A DNA stretch of 64,000 nt from Acheta domesticus (taxonomy: Eukaryota; Arthropoda; Insecta; Orthoptera; Gryllidae). The position numbers and the translations under genes were made by a program. Below the pieces are notes generated by a model. The model was not told where the DNA came from. It saw nothing but the letters and a program-made list of their open reading frames with translations, and searched no databases. Shown here piece by piece: positions 26,210 to 37,689 of this stretch. The number at the start of each line of letters is the position of its first letter. Position 1 is the first letter of the stretch. The stretch covers positions 177,574,667 through 177,638,666 of the forward strand of contig JAHLJT010000631.1 of the NCBI GenBank assembly GCA_031308135.1, read 5' to 3'.

Positions 26210-27045
26210 CGAGTGCTCACACGGTTTGTCAAGGAGTGATGACGCTGAAAGAATTATTGTACTTGCCAAAATCAGTGTATGAGTTGCATACCAATTAGGA
26301 GCACATGTGAAACTTCGTTTTGATATTTCCCATCACATGTTCGTGGTCTTCGATCAGCCAAATGAAACATCCTCACATCTTCGGGCTTCCTGAAACCTTC
26401 TAAGCAGATACATTCAATTTAACACAACTCTCTGAGAATAAATGTCACAAACTTCTCTGACATTTTCTGGAAATGCTCAAGAAGTTTGTAACATTTATTC
26501 TGAGAGAGCTGTATACTATTGAACGCACCTGCTTACGACGTTTCATGTAGCTTCAGTGCTTTCCAGAAGTGAAGCAGTCAAAGAGTGCTCACGCAGTCAA
26601 AGAGAATTGTTGTACTTGCCAAAATCTGTGTGTGAGTTGCCAAGCAATCAGGGGCAAATTTTTCATGTTAAACTTCAGTTTGAGATTTCTCACCACATGT
26701 TTGTGAAGAAAATGGAACCATCTTCGACTCCACTAAAAGTCCGAGAAGTTTTTTTAATTAGGTCGCATTAACATCAATATCATTAGCGACCACTATTGGG
26801 TTTAACGTTATGTAATTATATGGTGATGACAGGGGTGAAAGTACGTGACGAACACAAGTGCAACCATGCCCGATGCGAGACTCGAACCCGCGATTTTGGG
26901 TCCGATATCGCTATGACACTACTGCCTCAACGATCTCGGCCACCGCGGATCGGCACTAAAAGTTCGAGAAGTTTGTAACATTCATTCTGAGAGAGCTGTA
27001 TTGAATTGAGGAGGTTCGATGTAGAACGAGTGCCTTCCCGAAGTG
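26210..27045. repeat. Diverged modular repeat in intron 4, copy 1
   Basis: Two diverged direct units (about 26210-26345 and 26582-26706) share GAATTRTTGTACTTGCCAAA and a CATCACATGTT-like block. Between them are 56-bp inverted arms (26401-26456 and 26480-26535) around a 23-base loop. Part of the arm recurs at 26968-27003, directly before exon 5. The unit has no recognised coding content; it may be a decayed foldback element. Confidence 0.55.
26752..26953 (-). mobile_element. tRNA-derived SINE in intron 4, copy 1
   Basis: On the minus strand the head has a GGTGGCCGAGATCGTTGAGG A box and a GGGTTCGAGTCTCGC B box, like tRNA-Ser/Leu. The tail is a short A run at 26752. Flanked by a 21-bp target duplication starting CACTAAAAGT (26731-26751 and 26954-26974) with one mismatch. 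Confidence 0.75.
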
Positions 27046-27079
27046 AGTGGCGCGGCGCGGCGCGGTGGGGCGTGCGCAG

Positions 27080-27285
27080 CGGGGGCGCCGGGCGGGGGCG
27101 GCGACGCGGCGCGCGTGCGGCTGCCGCCCATCGCGGGCGCGGTGCGGCCGGCAGGCGACCTGGGCCGCGTGCGCTCCATCTTCGACCAGCAGCTGGCGCG
27201 GCGCGACGCCCCCTCGCCCCCGGCCCCGCCGGCGGGCGACCGGCCGCTGGCCGACGCCGAAGCGTGGAGGAGCACCTACCCACAG
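27080..27285 (+). CDS. Copy 1 exon 5 (intact, with amino-acid substitutions)
   Basis: 206 bases, the same length as copy 2, phase 1 to phase 0. The frame is open. Several replacements against copy 2 (for example SSYPQ to STYPQ and PQADAE to PLADAE) show genuine divergence between the copies, not only read errors. Confidence 0.65.
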
Positions 27286-27346
27286 GTCAGCCACGCCCCC
27301 AACACCTCACGCGTATTGGTCAAGTGGAATGCGCATGTTTAATAAT

Positions 27347-28089
27347 TGTAACGTATTGGCAAGCGAACCTCGTGGTAGCTATTTGGGTATGGTCGGAAAG
27401 GGATCACTAACAGGAAATCGCCTCGCCAATCAGGAAGAGAAAGGTGCCATAGAGAAAGCACCCAAAGACTGAACAAAGGGCAGGCCATTTCAGAGGCAGG
27501 GCGGGGGAGGCGGCGTGTCGTAGGTGGTCACGTGAGCCTCCAGTATATAAGAGAGTACACGAAGGGAATGGGCGGGTTCTAGAGTAGGAGTGAGGACCTC
27601 GTGCTGATGCACAAATTTGCGCCAGGGAGGTGCAGCGGCGAGCGGGGCTCGCGAGGCAAGTCACGTGTTGACGCGCCTGCGGGGACTTTGTGTCCCAGAT
27701 GTGACTGCGGTCACGTAGGAGTGATGCTGTGTGCGGGCTCCGAGTGAGGTGTGGTTGAGATCCACCACTCACACATCAATCAGTTAAGATCGCTCATGCG
27801 ATCAAGGCATATCACGGATTGATGCGCCTGTAAGGACTTGGTGTCCGAGTATGACATCCGGTCACGGAAGCTGGGCTTTGTGCGCGCTTCGAATTAACGA
27901 GTGGCGAGTGCTACTAGTTAAATCGATTCTCAATCGGATTTGGGATCGCTCCCGCGATCAGGGGATAGTAGAAGGTCTATCAGAGCAATTGTATAAATTG
28001 AACCATTTAACTGTACATATTTGTTTGTAAATATAACTATATATGCAAGCTCTGTGTCTGTGTTCGCTGTGAGTACCCATGACGTCACA
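27347..28089 (+). mobile_element. Solo LTR in intron 5, copy 1
   Basis: Begins TGTAACGT and ends ACGTCACA. Flanked by a perfect 4-bp duplication TAAT (27343-27346 and 28090-28093). It contains a GC-rich upstream part, a TATA box and an internal direct duplication of about 150 bp (27667-27817 and 27818-27965). No internal domain remains, so it is a solo LTR left by recombination. Its 3' end ACGTCACA matches the end of the LTR of the full element at 52942-61734, suggesting a related Gypsy family. Confidence 0.7.
27544..27551 (+). promoter_or_regulatory. TATA box of the solo LTR, copy 1
   Basis: TATATAAG, preceded by a GGCGGGGGAGGCGG run and a CACGTG E-box. It is the expected U3 promoter layout and could drive transcription inside the host gene's intron. 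Confidence 0.5.
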
Positions 28090-29677
28090 TAATGTAGACG
28101 TATTCAATAGTCGTCATGACATGACAGAAAATAAACGGTATCTGTGGTTTCTGTGTAAAATACGTTGCAAATTTCTTTGATATAACTATTAATCGCGGAG
28201 GTCGAAGGCCGTAGCCTTGCTGTCGATTTGGAAATGCTCAAGGAAAGGGAGTCAAAAGAGCCGTATTAAATAGTCAAGTTTCTTAATAAGAAATCACTTT
28301 GCCACACGAAATTTTTACTTAACCCAGCTACCTTAGCAAATTTTTTGAACCATCATCCATGCCATTCCATATGCATATAATTCCATTCATTTATTCATTT
28401 GCTTTAGCTTTCTTTTAAGAATGAAGAAAGAACTTGCTTCTCGTCTCGCCCGTCTTGTCGTGCTTTGCCATGTCAGGGTACTTGGAAATCAGATGCACCT
28501 CGGTGAGAGAGCGACGAACAGACTAACTCTTATCTGAGTAAAATTTTTGCGGAGGCTGAATTTAAGGGAAGGGGAATTTAAAGTTTCTCAAAACTACCCA
28601 TATGTATCCACCGTGTTTAAGTGGGGCTGGGGAGTTTCTTGCTCAAGGCACTTTCAATGGATTCTGGAAATCCAGAAGTCTTTCAAACTAGGGATGCGAC
28701 TTCGATGTTTTTAAAGAGACATTGATATTTTAAAAGATCGATACATTTCAATCGATTTTTATATTGATGTTTGTGCTCGATATTTTACGTTTCCGAAGTT
28801 TTGGTTGAGAATGAAATTCCCATTATCAAAGTTTACAAAAGTTAAAATACAAATAATAACTGATGGAACAACTGACAGTTCCATTCAAACGAACGCAGTT
28901 TTTACTATCATAATCGAACTGACCATCTCTGGTCCGAAATGACCCCAATGAGTATTTCCTATGTCTTTCTTTGTATACTTGGTAACATCGATGTCTTGTT
29001 ATGAATGTCGCATCAGTATTTCAAACCCACGGCAAACTCTTTCCAGCTTCACTGTTGCGGTTCACTTTCATGTAAGAACATTGGCAGTGAGAAAATAGTC
29101 ATGAAGCTTGAAAACATGCACCACCAAAAGAAATTAGAAAAATGGAATGGAGATGACAATTTGCAACGGAGGAGGTTGCAAGATTTTGCCATTAACATTC
29201 GGATTTATTATGTAAATATAGTGTCGGAGTGTATCAGAAAAAGCTCATAACAATTATTTGTATTTAGATTCCTAATTAAGAAAAATAATGAGGAATTATT
29301 GTTAGTTATATGATTCATTATAAATTGTTTAGCGTATTTCATTCATTTAATATTTTCTTTGAATGGAGAAATTAAAAAAATGAGTTATATTGCAGTTTAA
29401 TTCAATATAGTAGATCTTGTACATCCTAGAGGAATAAGTGAAGATTAGCCGTAAGACTTTTCCGATGCGGAATCTAATTTATTTTCAGTATATTTTATTA
29501 ATTAATACTGTCAAGAAGCCTCCTCCCAATATCATGAATGGCAGAATGGGTAGAAATAATCCGCAAACGCATTCATTCAGACTTGGAAAAGTTGCTTCAA
29601 GACAGGGATTTGTATGGCACAGCCCGCGAAGTGAGGATGTGTGATGCAGATGCATTAACGGTGCTGGGGTGATGCAG

Positions 29678-29967
29678 GGGCGGAAGGCGCGCGAGGGCGG
29701 CGGAGGCGGCGGAGTCGGTGGCGGCGGTGCAGGCAGCGTTGGCGGCCGCGAAGGCGGTGCACGAGCGCGACGCGGAGGGGGACGAGGATGGGGAGGCCGA
29801 GGAGTACGTTCTGAGCGACGACGCCCTCTGGCCGTCGGGGCCCCCGCCCCCCGCCTTCGTGCCCCCGCCCCCGCCGGCGCCGGCGCCCGCGCCGCCCGCC
29901 CTCGTGCGCGCCCGCGCGCTCCACGGGCAGCGGCTTCGCGGCGCCGCGCCGCCCGCCCTTCCGCTGG
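29678..29967 (+). pseudogene. Copy 1 exon 6 (terminal exon, frame and stop lost)
   Basis: Acceptor GGTGATGCAG ends at 29677. An extra G near 29695 shifts the frame, an extra C lies near 29909, and the copy 2 stop TGA reads TGG at 29965-29967. Confidence 0.65.
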
Positions 29968-30054
29968 CGCCCCCCGCCGGCCCCACGGCACTGGAGTCCC
30001 TTCGAGGCGCAACAGGGGGCGTGCTCGCATTGTAATACAAGCGCTCTGCAAGCG

Positions 30055-30060
30055 AATAAA
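30055..30060 (+). terminator. Poly(A) signal of the gene, copy 1
   Basis: AATAAA about 90 bases after the terminal exon's stop-equivalent position; identical in copy 2. Confidence 0.6.
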
Positions 30061-30252
30061 GTGTACGTTTTCACTCCATCGTATCCATTCTAACGTAGTT
30101 CACTACGCCAGGAACGTTTTTTCCGCTTTGGCACCGTGCTGACAAGAGTGCTTTTAAAAAAAAATTAGGTTGGTTATAAATTAAGGAATGCGAAGATATC
30201 AACCACAAAGTAGTATACTACAATATAAATTTTAATAAAAAGAAAACAGAGC

Positions 30253-30290
30253 TATACACGTGTTTGGGGGCTACTACATCCCATCTTCAG
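30253..30290 (-). ncRNA. Hammerhead-like motif with damaged core, copy 1
   Basis: The minus strand has CTGAAGA followed by a short stem-loop, then CAAACACGTGTA where copy 2 has GAAACACGTGTA. The conserved G of the GAAA core is lost, so this copy is predicted inactive. Confidence 0.35.
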
Positions 30291-31862
30291 TGGCTTGATA
30301 ATAATGAAAATAAATTAGCATATGAATAATAATATACAAATGAACACTGTAAAATTTATATAAATAGATTACACACCCAAGTAACAGGGATTAAACTTGT
30401 ATGTAGGTCTTGAGTTGGCGCCATCTGGTATGTTGTACGGAATACTGAGACTGATTGAGGGAGAGGGAAGGATAATACGAAAGAATGGTAAAAGCTAGTT
30501 AATAAATACTTTTGTAATGGAAACTGAATTTTACTTGAGACAGTTCATTGAGACATATTAAATTAGGGATTTTGAATAATTTTCGCATTTCTAAATTATA
30601 GAAAATGTTCCTTTATATATTCGTAATCATGGTGGTGGAGTAAGCGGTTGCATAGCAATGAACTGGAGAATGCCTAAGTTGCTTACCTCATCACTTACCT
30701 TGATAGATGCGGTATAAATATAATTAAAAGAACCACTTCTCATTTGGAGACCTTGTACTCACATGGAATAACTTGCTATAATGGGCTAGCAATAAGAGCT
30801 ACCGTGGAAGAAAATTTATGAAATGTGAACTTCACTTTGACTCAAATATAATTAAAAGTACACTGAATGATTACATAAATTACAAATATGATAATTGACT
30901 ACTAATGATGATTAATCAGGATATGAAGTATGCTTAAAATTGAGCGAAACATTTAACAGTTGAATCAGCTGATCACTCAAGACAGGTGCTAATGGGGATG
31001 AAATTGTTTCTAACAGAATTCGGGTGATTGGTAGAAATGAAGGAAAACAATGTTAACACGTAAACATAGAAAAAAATACAGTTAGACTGAAACAAAGTCC
31101 GGCATCTCTCTTATGCTGTAACAGATAAATAAAACTATGATAATTGATACCAGCTTTAATTTGTACGAGTCGCAGGCGCGGCGATGACGTCCTACTGAAA
31201 CTGTAAGTGCTCGGGTTAACACGTAGAATTCTAGAAGGTGAGCAGTAAAACTCAATGTCGTAAGGTTCATATCCAGATTAAACATGAGAACCACGTGTTG
31301 ATACCGGCGTAAAATCAGTTCACTGAACACTTTAATCAGTTTTCTTAATAATACGTATCACTGACGTCAAGCATATTGTCGCGACTAAGTGCTAGCAAGT
31401 GAAGATAGCTCACGATTGCGCAAGTTGCATCAAGATTACTACCAAGAAATGTAAAACTTAGTGTCATTGCTAGCGTTATTGCTAATTCTCAAATTAACGC
31501 AGTTCACAGTCCGAGTTGCTACCGGTACTTGCTTATTACACTGAAGTTAATATAGTTTGTATTGAATTGCAAACATTTACTTAGTGGTGACATGATTAAC
31601 GTGCTCACTAATTTCTTTCCAAGAAATGAGAAGACAGTAATGCGTAGCTCACGGAATTTAACATGAATAATTGCACTTGAAATATTATTACTGTGAGTAC
31701 AACATGATTCACTAGGTCAAAACATGTTTGAAAAATGTGCGATTAAGTGAGACTGCACAGCATACCCGCTCGTACTCCTAGACACTGATATCTTGACTGC
31801 ATAGTTAAAAAGACTACATATTAATTGGGAATGAGCGATACTCACAGAGACTGTTCTGCAAA

Positions 31863-31902
31863 CTTAACACAAAATATGCATGATTGCATGTTTTGTGTTA
31901 AG
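31863..31902. repeat. Perfect-arm hairpin, copy 1
   Basis: 18-base inverted arms (CTTAACACAAAATATGCA and its partner, one G-T type mismatch) around the loop TGAT. See the copy 2 hairpin, where the loop is ATCA. Confidence 0.8.
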
Positions 31903-33769
31903 AAACGAGCTTACATGGATTACAGTTTACAAATATTGTAAGCTGGACTAATTTATAATTGAAAATGCTGGTGAGCGTATGATTAATTGAATTAAGATTT
32001 TCGATGAGATGTCTAGAGATTTTAAGATCAATCGTGTGAGTTCCGAGAACGTGGGTGTCGCAGCTGCGTTGCGTGGAAGAAACGCGTGGGTTGAATTCGT
32101 GGTAACGCAGGCGGGCGGCCGCCGTTGGTTAATGCGCAATCTAAGGATACAGTCATGGCGGTACCTATTGCTACAATAAATGGTTAAATACAGAATTAGA
32201 ATTATTACTCGTTCAAGGCTGGGCTCCCTGCTCAATCCTTGAGTAATTTGTGGAGGTCGAAGGGAGTTCTCAGGAGGGTTTTTTAGGGTTCTCTGGTTTC
32301 TCCGCCTCATATTTCAGCAACTCAATTGTGATTTACCTCATTATCATTATCGCTATCATCTTATTAGTTCACCACTCATGTACCTCAAAATCCTCAGCAG
32401 TTGAAGAACACTCGAATCCCCAATAAATAATTGACATTCTTCTTTACCTACAAACCAAACGAATATCTGGATTGTGCTGTAATTCATGTCAGGAGAATTG
32501 CTTATTTCCATGAGAATCAATCGTGATCCCATTTTATCAAACAAGAAATTCATTTACAGTATTTTAAATCCTAGCGCTAAAAGAATTTATATGGACATTT
32601 AAACTTTTCATTAGGCAACGCAGTGCTTTAAATATCAACATATCGTGAATAACGAATCTAAATATTGCAATTATTAATTAAATTATTTATATTATTCTGC
32701 CCCACGCTGGGCAAGCATTTGTAACGAAACTCATTGCTTTCGCTTAAATTATTTGACCAATTCATTTATTAATTTTCTTTAAATTTGGCGGCTATTTATG
32801 ACTTCCTACTTTCTACTAATACGAAATATATTAGGAATACATTTATTACTTTCCCGTATACATACGTGTAAGTTGCAGCGCGTGTTGTGATTAGTGGACT
32901 ATAAATAATTTAAGGCAGGACCAATTTACACGGCACCTCACATCCTCGGGTTGCTTCTTACGTTGGAGGACCATAGCACAGATATCGCTTACTATACTGG
33001 AGCAATAACTGGCATGTAGCAAATTAGAGGCTCAATTGAATAAGTAAAGCACAAATGTCACGAGCACAACGATTGCACCATATTGGCGCAACATATAAAG
33101 ATCTGTACAAGTTTTGTACTGTACGTACGGTTATTCAGTCAAATGTAAGGTATTACGAAAAGTTACTGTCATAAGCAAAAGTACGACACTGTTGCGTAAC
33201 ACATAAAAGATTGAATTCTGCATTGTGCAGAGTATATTCAGACACAACTTGAATGCATAAAGTCACTGTAGTGGGACAGTAATGTGAAACACATATTGAG
33301 CAATGGCTTGAAAACGAAATTCTATGTTTTACACGCACAACAGTTCACTTGAAAATGTTTAAAGTTCCATACAACATGGTTGATGGTACTGAAATGTCGA
33401 CATACATAGTTGATGGCACTGACATGATGACACACACGTCGTATGACGTTGAACTATAAAGGAAAACTGAAAGAATTTTGCATACGCGCATGTATAACAT
33501 GTTGCAACGTGAAGATACTGAGTTAGAGTCGCACTCGTCCGCACATCGTGGCGACTAGTTCCCCGACTGCACTTGGGCTCCGCGCAGGCTGGCGCATGAG
33601 GGGCTTTGGCGCCAAAAGCTGGCGGCAGCCAATAGGCGTGCATTTAAATTGTAAATAAATTATAACTAAATTTGTTAGTTAAACAAATTACATGAAAAAG
33701 TAAGTTATTGAATATTGAAATATACAGAATATGCTTTGTGCAGTTAACTTTAAAATGTAATATTCAATG

Positions 33770-35980
33770 TAAAAGTTTCAAAAATGTAATATTTTTGAAA
33801 GATTTCTCACACAGTTAATTTGCACATTTCGGACAATTTGTGAACACTATTAAATTTATAAGTTGATGTACTTTAAATGACTTCTAATGCAGGTTTTCGA
33901 AAAACTCAAAAAACTTCTGTGAAAAAGAGCTTCAAATTTCGCATTTTTAGTAGCGTTGAAACGCCATTTTCTTAAAACGGCTCAGATTTTTTCAAAGAAA
34001 ATTGCCATTCAGGACGTTTTACTTTTCTTTAATAGTATTAAAGGAATATTTTTGTTCTACTATTAGGGAAGGGAAAACTGAGGAAAGGTAAAAAATGTAC
34101 TTAGGGCAGCGATAAATGGCAGCAGGAAAGAATACGTGGTAAATCTGAATAGCTATCCAAGACCAAAGGAAATAGAAAATTAATATGGGAAAGTCTGTGT
34201 CATTCTGTAACACCACTAGTTTCTATCGTTGCCCTCTATGCTCATTGCTTCTCTCCATGTATTATTATACTGCTAATTTTACAGTAAAATTCAATCATGG
34301 GTTAAGATATACAACATTACTGGCCTTACCTGCTGCATGTCTACGTGTAATTCTATACAGAATCACGATTACTGAAAGTTCTGTGAATGAAAAACTTACT
34401 ACTAAACTGATGGCAACTGCAATGAATTATCAGCCTTTCTCTTTAAAGAAATCAAATTTAACATTTATTGTGATATTATTACACAATTTTACGAAAGCTC
34501 ATGAGTTAAGTAATTAATCTTTTGTCTGAATTGCAAATATACCGTACGTTTTTTGAAATAATATTCGTAAGCTTACTGCTAACTTCTCAGAGGTCTTCTC
34601 AATCGTTATCCAGGTTCGGCGATGTCCATATGATGTCCTCTGTACCCTATTATTATGTTTTTACTTATCATCTCAATAAATTCCCGTATGTTTCCGGAAT
34701 GCCCTTGACTACCTGATGCTTTATGCAATTTAATGATTTTTTCTCAAGTTATATCACCACGTGACAGAACCTCGCTAGGCTTCGGGGTGAAATATCTACA
34801 CGTGACTATTTATTTTTACTTTCCCATGTACGTACGTATACACGAAGTGATACACGTAGTATAGGGAAAGTTATCTAATGCTGCGCGAAAAAATGGCCAA
34901 TTTTCGCCAGAAAAAAAAATCGTTGCCGGGCGCTGATAACGAACTAGTGATGCTACTGAATGGCACAGACTTCCCCGCATTAGTTTTCTATTTCCTTGGG
35001 TCTTCGCTAGCTATTCTGAATTACCACATACTCTTTCTTGCCAGGTACCATCTATCACCGCCAAAAGCACTTTTTTTGTCATTTTCTTAATTTTTCGTTT
35101 TTCTATTGGTAGAACGAAAATATTAATTTTATATATTAAAGAACACAAAAACCTAATCCTAAATGGCATCTTTCTTTTAAAAATTTTGGCCGTTTAATTA
35201 ATGCCGTTTTGCTCTACTAAAATGCGAAATTTGAAGCTCATTTTCACAGAAAATGTTTGAGTTTTCAAAATACTTTATTTGGAGTTATTTGAAGCACTTA
35301 CACTCACAAATATAACAATCTTTACAAATTGCTGGTAATGTGCATATTAAAGATGTGAAAAAATCTTTCAAAAAAATACATTTATATAATTTTGAAAAGA
35401 CAAAAATAGAGCAATATGGCGTTTTTGTCATCTCATAAACTACATTAGGCACTATACCTATCAAAAGTATTAAAAAAATTGAAGCCGTTTTGGAAGAAAC
35501 CTTGTTTTTTGTATTTTTTTAAAAATTGCACATATTGCACGCAATACTGCGCGAAAACTACTAAAATTTTTAAAAAAATGTACATGACCTCAAAGAAAGA
35601 ACTCACTATGAAGAACATTTTTTTTGAAGGAAAAATCTCTATCTGCAATTTTGTAGTTCGAGAAAGACGCCGAATATAATTCAAACTTTTGCAATTTTCT
35701 AAAATTTAGAGTTATCCGTGAAAATCGGACCTATGCCACCTTAATAAATGTATTTTACTCTATTCTTATAAGAAATTTAAATAAAAAAAATTGGAGCCGT
35801 TTTGAGAAAATTTTAAAATATCCAGGGGGCTTCATGTAAAGTACCCCAAAATTTTACAGAATCTTTTACAAAATATCAATGCTTTGACTAGAACTAGATC
35901 GATCGGAGAATGTCCATTTTGGAAGAAATCGTACGTATAGTTAAGGCGCTAGCAGTGTTCACAGAAGGACGGAAAGACGG
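33770..35980. mobile_element. Foldback-like pair of modular repeats, copy Q
   Basis: A minus-strand partial copy (33770-34212) faces a longer plus-strand copy (34945-35980) of the same modular repeat seen at 6283-7625. Inverted landmarks include ACACAGACTTTCCC against GCACAGACTTCCCC, ATTTTCTATTTCC, and TCAAATTTCGCATTTT against its complement. The 730-bp centre is unrelated. Long inverted arms made of sub-repeats are the hallmark of foldback elements. No transposase is visible. Confidence 0.5.
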
Positions 35981-36365
35981 ACAGTCGTTTGTTGTATTAT
36001 ATTTATATGAGTAAAACTTTGTCAATATATGTGCTATTTCTCTTGGGATAACAGTGTGTTGCTTGTTCAATTCCAATCTGTGAGTACGTCCTCACCATAC
36101 CCTGAAATCAAGGAGTAGAAACTTCGTGTGTTGACTATAGAGTCATAAGTGTAGACAAAGGATATCATTAGTAGTCCGCCTAAGGTACATTTTGATACAC
36201 TCATCCGCACTGGCATCAGGGGAGTGTGGTTGGTGAATACATCTCACCCTACAGGTCAGTGGGGGTGTTTGTTTTTTGTTGTTTTTTAAATAAAACATAG
36301 GGTAGGGGGTTGCAATACGCTTTTGTGATTTAATGTACAAATCTGTGGAAGATATAAATTTATCA
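35981..36365. other. No gene seen; contig end
   Basis: Sequence up to the 1000-N gap. A block at 36170-36260 is GC-richer and may be part of an unrecognised repeat. An open minus frame runs into the gap but has no domain. Confidence 0.4.
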
Positions 36366-37365
36366 NNNNNNNNNNNNNNNNNNNNNNNNNNNNNNNNNNN
36401 NNNNNNNNNNNNNNNNNNNNNNNNNNNNNNNNNNNNNNNNNNNNNNNNNNNNNNNNNNNNNNNNNNNNNNNNNNNNNNNNNNNNNNNNNNNNNNNNNNNN
36501 NNNNNNNNNNNNNNNNNNNNNNNNNNNNNNNNNNNNNNNNNNNNNNNNNNNNNNNNNNNNNNNNNNNNNNNNNNNNNNNNNNNNNNNNNNNNNNNNNNNN
36601 NNNNNNNNNNNNNNNNNNNNNNNNNNNNNNNNNNNNNNNNNNNNNNNNNNNNNNNNNNNNNNNNNNNNNNNNNNNNNNNNNNNNNNNNNNNNNNNNNNNN
36701 NNNNNNNNNNNNNNNNNNNNNNNNNNNNNNNNNNNNNNNNNNNNNNNNNNNNNNNNNNNNNNNNNNNNNNNNNNNNNNNNNNNNNNNNNNNNNNNNNNNN
36801 NNNNNNNNNNNNNNNNNNNNNNNNNNNNNNNNNNNNNNNNNNNNNNNNNNNNNNNNNNNNNNNNNNNNNNNNNNNNNNNNNNNNNNNNNNNNNNNNNNNN
36901 NNNNNNNNNNNNNNNNNNNNNNNNNNNNNNNNNNNNNNNNNNNNNNNNNNNNNNNNNNNNNNNNNNNNNNNNNNNNNNNNNNNNNNNNNNNNNNNNNNNN
37001 NNNNNNNNNNNNNNNNNNNNNNNNNNNNNNNNNNNNNNNNNNNNNNNNNNNNNNNNNNNNNNNNNNNNNNNNNNNNNNNNNNNNNNNNNNNNNNNNNNNN
37101 NNNNNNNNNNNNNNNNNNNNNNNNNNNNNNNNNNNNNNNNNNNNNNNNNNNNNNNNNNNNNNNNNNNNNNNNNNNNNNNNNNNNNNNNNNNNNNNNNNNN
37201 NNNNNNNNNNNNNNNNNNNNNNNNNNNNNNNNNNNNNNNNNNNNNNNNNNNNNNNNNNNNNNNNNNNNNNNNNNNNNNNNNNNNNNNNNNNNNNNNNNNN
37301 NNNNNNNNNNNNNNNNNNNNNNNNNNNNNNNNNNNNNNNNNNNNNNNNNNNNNNNNNNNNNNNNN
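36366..37365. other. Assembly gap (1000 N)
   Basis: Exactly 1000 N, a placeholder size. The sequence resumes at the position homologous to 15503, so the gap is the junction between the two copies of the duplicated segment. Confidence 1.
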
Positions 37366-37627
37366 AATGCATAATAGAATGAAAACTATGATCATCAATT
37401 CTAAATATTTTCTTTCGTATACTATACTTTCTTCTAAGCTCTATTTAGTTGTCTAGTTCTTCCCAGTTACCGCGGAAACGGAAGTATCGGTATTACTTAC
37501 GTTTTCGTAGGGTAATTCTGACGAGTGAATTGATATCATTAATTCAAAATATGATATACCATGAAAGTTTCCACTGTACCCCTAGGAAACATTCTTTGTG
37601 ACGTATCTTAAGAGAACCAACTGAAAG

Positions 37628-37689
37628 ATGATCGAACCACTTCCGGAAAGCGAGAACAACACGCACCCTGACTCAACGCAAACCCCAGA
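37628..37689 (+). CDS. Copy 2 exon 1 (start exon)
   Basis: ATG at 37628 with A at -3 and an in-frame TGA six bases upstream, encoding MIEPLPESENNTHPDSTQTP plus two bases. Strong donor GTAAGT at 37690. Phase 2 joins exon 2 to make a GAA codon. Confidence 0.7.

Larger units (their letters stand above)
15766..29967 (+). pseudogene. Six-exon gene, copy 1, frame broken by small indels
   Basis: Homologue of the copy 2 gene (37628-51865) with all splice sites kept. Exons are 15766-15826, 17495-18006, 22889-23179, 24701-25890, 27080-27285 and 29678-29967. Exon 1 is one base short near 15790. Exon 2 lacks single A bases at three places. Exon 3 is 8 bases longer and exon 4 carries at least six indels. 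Exon 6 has extra bases, and the stop TGA has lost its A (TGG at 29965). Only exon 5 keeps its length. Nearly all changes are one-base indels in homopolymers or GC-rich runs, as expected of uncorrected long reads, so it may be an intact allele spoiled by sequencing error rather than a true pseudogene. Confidence 0.7.
15503..33320. repeat. Duplicated segment, copy 1
   Basis: Aligns collinearly with 37366-64000 (offset about 21.86-21.90 kb before the LTR insertion, 30.68 kb after it). Differences are scattered substitutions, many one-base indels and a few larger ones. Examples are a 29-bp insert in copy 2 near 37958 and about 34 bp missing from copy 2 near 51330. Copy 1 lacks the 8.8-kb LTR retrotransposon. 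Confidence 0.97.

Noticed and set aside
26855..26945. A functional tRNA gene on the minus strand
   Set aside because: A and B boxes are present, but the cloverleaf is not complete and a 21-bp target duplication plus A tail show it is a SINE.
31948..32310. 120-residue minus ORF, also at 62636-62998
   Set aside because: Preserved in both copies only because the DNA is nearly identical; no domain, no splice sites, no promoter recognised.
36143..37398. Long open frames across the 1000-N gap
   Set aside because: They consist almost entirely of unknown residues.
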